The notes under the pieces were generated by a model. The model worked only from the letters and a program-made list of their open reading frames with translations. It ran no database searches and was not told the DNA's origin. The position numbers and the translations under genes are program-made. Shown here piece after piece: positions 41,742 to 42,228 of a stretch of DNA of 42,228 bases. How positions within the stretch are numbered: position 1 is the stretch's first letter; the number at the start of each line of letters is the position of its first letter. The stretch comes from Deltaproteobacteria bacterium (GTDB taxonomy: Bacteria > Desulfobacterota > JADFVX01). The stretch lies in the NCBI GenBank assembly GCA_029860075.1, contig JAOUBX010000039.1, forward strand, positions 1 to 42,228, written 5' to 3'.

Positions 41742-42228
41742 ATGTATTATAATCCTTTTTATGGAGGGGCCTATTTTCCCTGGCCTCAAAGTGTGCCAGG
41801 TTGGGCAGGGCCGATTATCGGTTCACCGGTTCTATCCACTGCACCTATCGGCAACCAGGCAAGTGAAACACTCAGAGCGGCGGCCCGTGCAACGCCTGCA
41901 TTTGATCCTTTTGGATTGGGAGCGGCGGCCCGCGCCACACCTGCATTTGATCCTTTTGGATTGGGAGCGGCGGCCCGCGCCACACCTGCATTTGATCCTT
42001 TCGGATTGGGAGCGGCGGCCCGCGCCACACCTGCATTTGATCCTTTCGGATTGGGAGCGGCGGCCCGCGCAACGCCTGCATTTGATCCTTTCGGATTGGG
42101 AGCGGCGGCCCGTGCAACGCCTGCATTTGATCCTTTCGGATTGGGAGCGGCGGCCCGCGCAACGCCTGCATTTGATCCTTTCGGATTGGGAGCGGCGGCC
42201 CGCGCAACGCCTGCATTTGATCCTTTCG
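41742..42228 (+). CDS. Tandem-repeat precursor-like protein, runs off window
   Basis: Open frame to the window end with GGGAGG seven bases before the ATG. Residues 1-45 form a Gly/Pro/aromatic leader (MYYNPFYGGAYFPWPQSVPG, WAGPIIG…ASETLR). From residue 46 come identical 15-residue repeats, AAARATPAFDPFGLG: seven complete and an eighth cut by the window edge. All DNA differences among copies are silent. It follows a radical SAM/SPASM enzyme by 67 bases on the same strand, so it is best read as a multi-core ribosomal peptide precursor; Arg in each unit offers a site for release. A structural repeat protein is the alternative. I know no family with this repeat. The minus-strand frames here are shadows. 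Confidence 0.82.
   Translation, partial: MYYNPFYGGAYFPWPQSVPGWAGPIIGSPVLSTAPIGNQASETLRAAARATPAFDPFGLGAAARATPAFDPFGLGAAARATPAFDPFGLGAAARATPAFDPFGLGAAARATPAFDPFGLGAAARATPAFDPFGLGAAARATPAFDPFGLGAAARATPAFDPF
41877..42228 (+). repeat. 45-base tandem repeat, at least 7.8 copies
   Basis: Units begin at 41877, 41922, 41967, 42012, 42057, 42102, 42147 and 42192 (partial). Consensus GCGGCGGCCCGCGCAACGCC then TGCATTTGATCCTTTCGGAT and TGGGA. Copies differ only at CGT/CGC, GCA/GCC, ACG/ACA and TTT/TTC. Confidence 0.97.

Noticed and set aside
41786..42216. Two minus-strand frames rich in ARAAAPNPKGSNAG-like repeats
   Set aside because: They are shadows of the plus-strand repeat gene: no ribosome site, and the repeat copies differ only at silent positions of the plus-strand frame.
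41877..42228. CRISPR array
   Set aside because: The 45-base units are contiguous with no spacers and are translated in frame.
1..42228. tRNA or rRNA genes
   Set aside because: No cloverleaf with a recognisable T-loop or rRNA-like stretch was noticed on reading; a covariance search was not possible.

Overview
The window is a bacterial chromosome segment. Gene content suggests an anaerobic or facultative Gram-negative of the deltaproteobacterial type: lipoproteins, an RND pump, HD-GYP response regulators, a giant FAD/Fe-S oxidoreductase, a selenocysteine peroxiredoxin and many intergenic palindromic repeats. This is inferred from content only; no rRNA or tRNA gene was seen.

Layout. (1) 1-12.4 kb is ordinary chromosome: mtnA (cut by the window edge), a TPR lipoprotein with a LolB-like lipoprotein, cutA, a GNAT acetyltransferase, a REC-GAF-HD-GYP regulator, a 1285-aa DUF3683-type FAD/Fe-S protein, a REC-AraC regulator and pcm. 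(2) 12.6-21.2 kb is a copper/silver efflux operon: a small Cys/His-rich secreted protein, cusC, cusB, a GxxExxY gene, cusA, a DUF2231 membrane protein with a His/Met tail, and a small His/Met-rich secreted protein. Every gap after cusB carries a repeat element with inverted ends, and cusA carries a palindromic repeat read in frame. (3) 21.2-25.9 kb holds putP, a nucleotidyltransferase/winged-helix pair resembling a toxin-antitoxin module, and an intact IS3-family element with a -1 frameshift site, inserted beside the remnant tail of a second metal-binding gene. (4) 25.9-31.3 kb is an AT-rich island: a retron-type reverse transcriptase with a structured leader and a small membrane-protein gene, then an unassigned four-gene operon (glycosyltransferase-like, alpha/beta hydrolase, hexapeptide acyltransferase, membrane-anchored protein). 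(5) 31.3-33.3 kb is repeat-rich: a peroxiredoxin with an in-frame TGA at the peroxidatic cysteine (selenocysteine), a truncated lipocalin, and a YefM/YoeB toxin-antitoxin pair. (6) 33.4-39.5 kb is a second copper locus under a CsoR-type operator: csoR, GAF-HD-GYP, lgt, YHS protein, copA (again with an in-frame palindromic repeat) and a paralogue of the His/Met-rich secreted protein. (7) 40.2 kb to the end is a radical SAM/SPASM enzyme followed by a gene of at least eight 15-residue repeats that runs off the window; this is the best candidate for a new peptide-modification system.

How it fits together. The two copper loci look complementary: CopA would export Cu(I) from the cytoplasm, CusCBA would expel it from the periplasm, and the His/Met-rich secreted proteins and tails would bind metal there. 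The AT-rich island and toxin-antitoxin pairs look like acquired defence or accessory DNA. The radical SAM locus looks like a ribosomal-peptide pathway whose substrate is a multi-copy repeat peptide.
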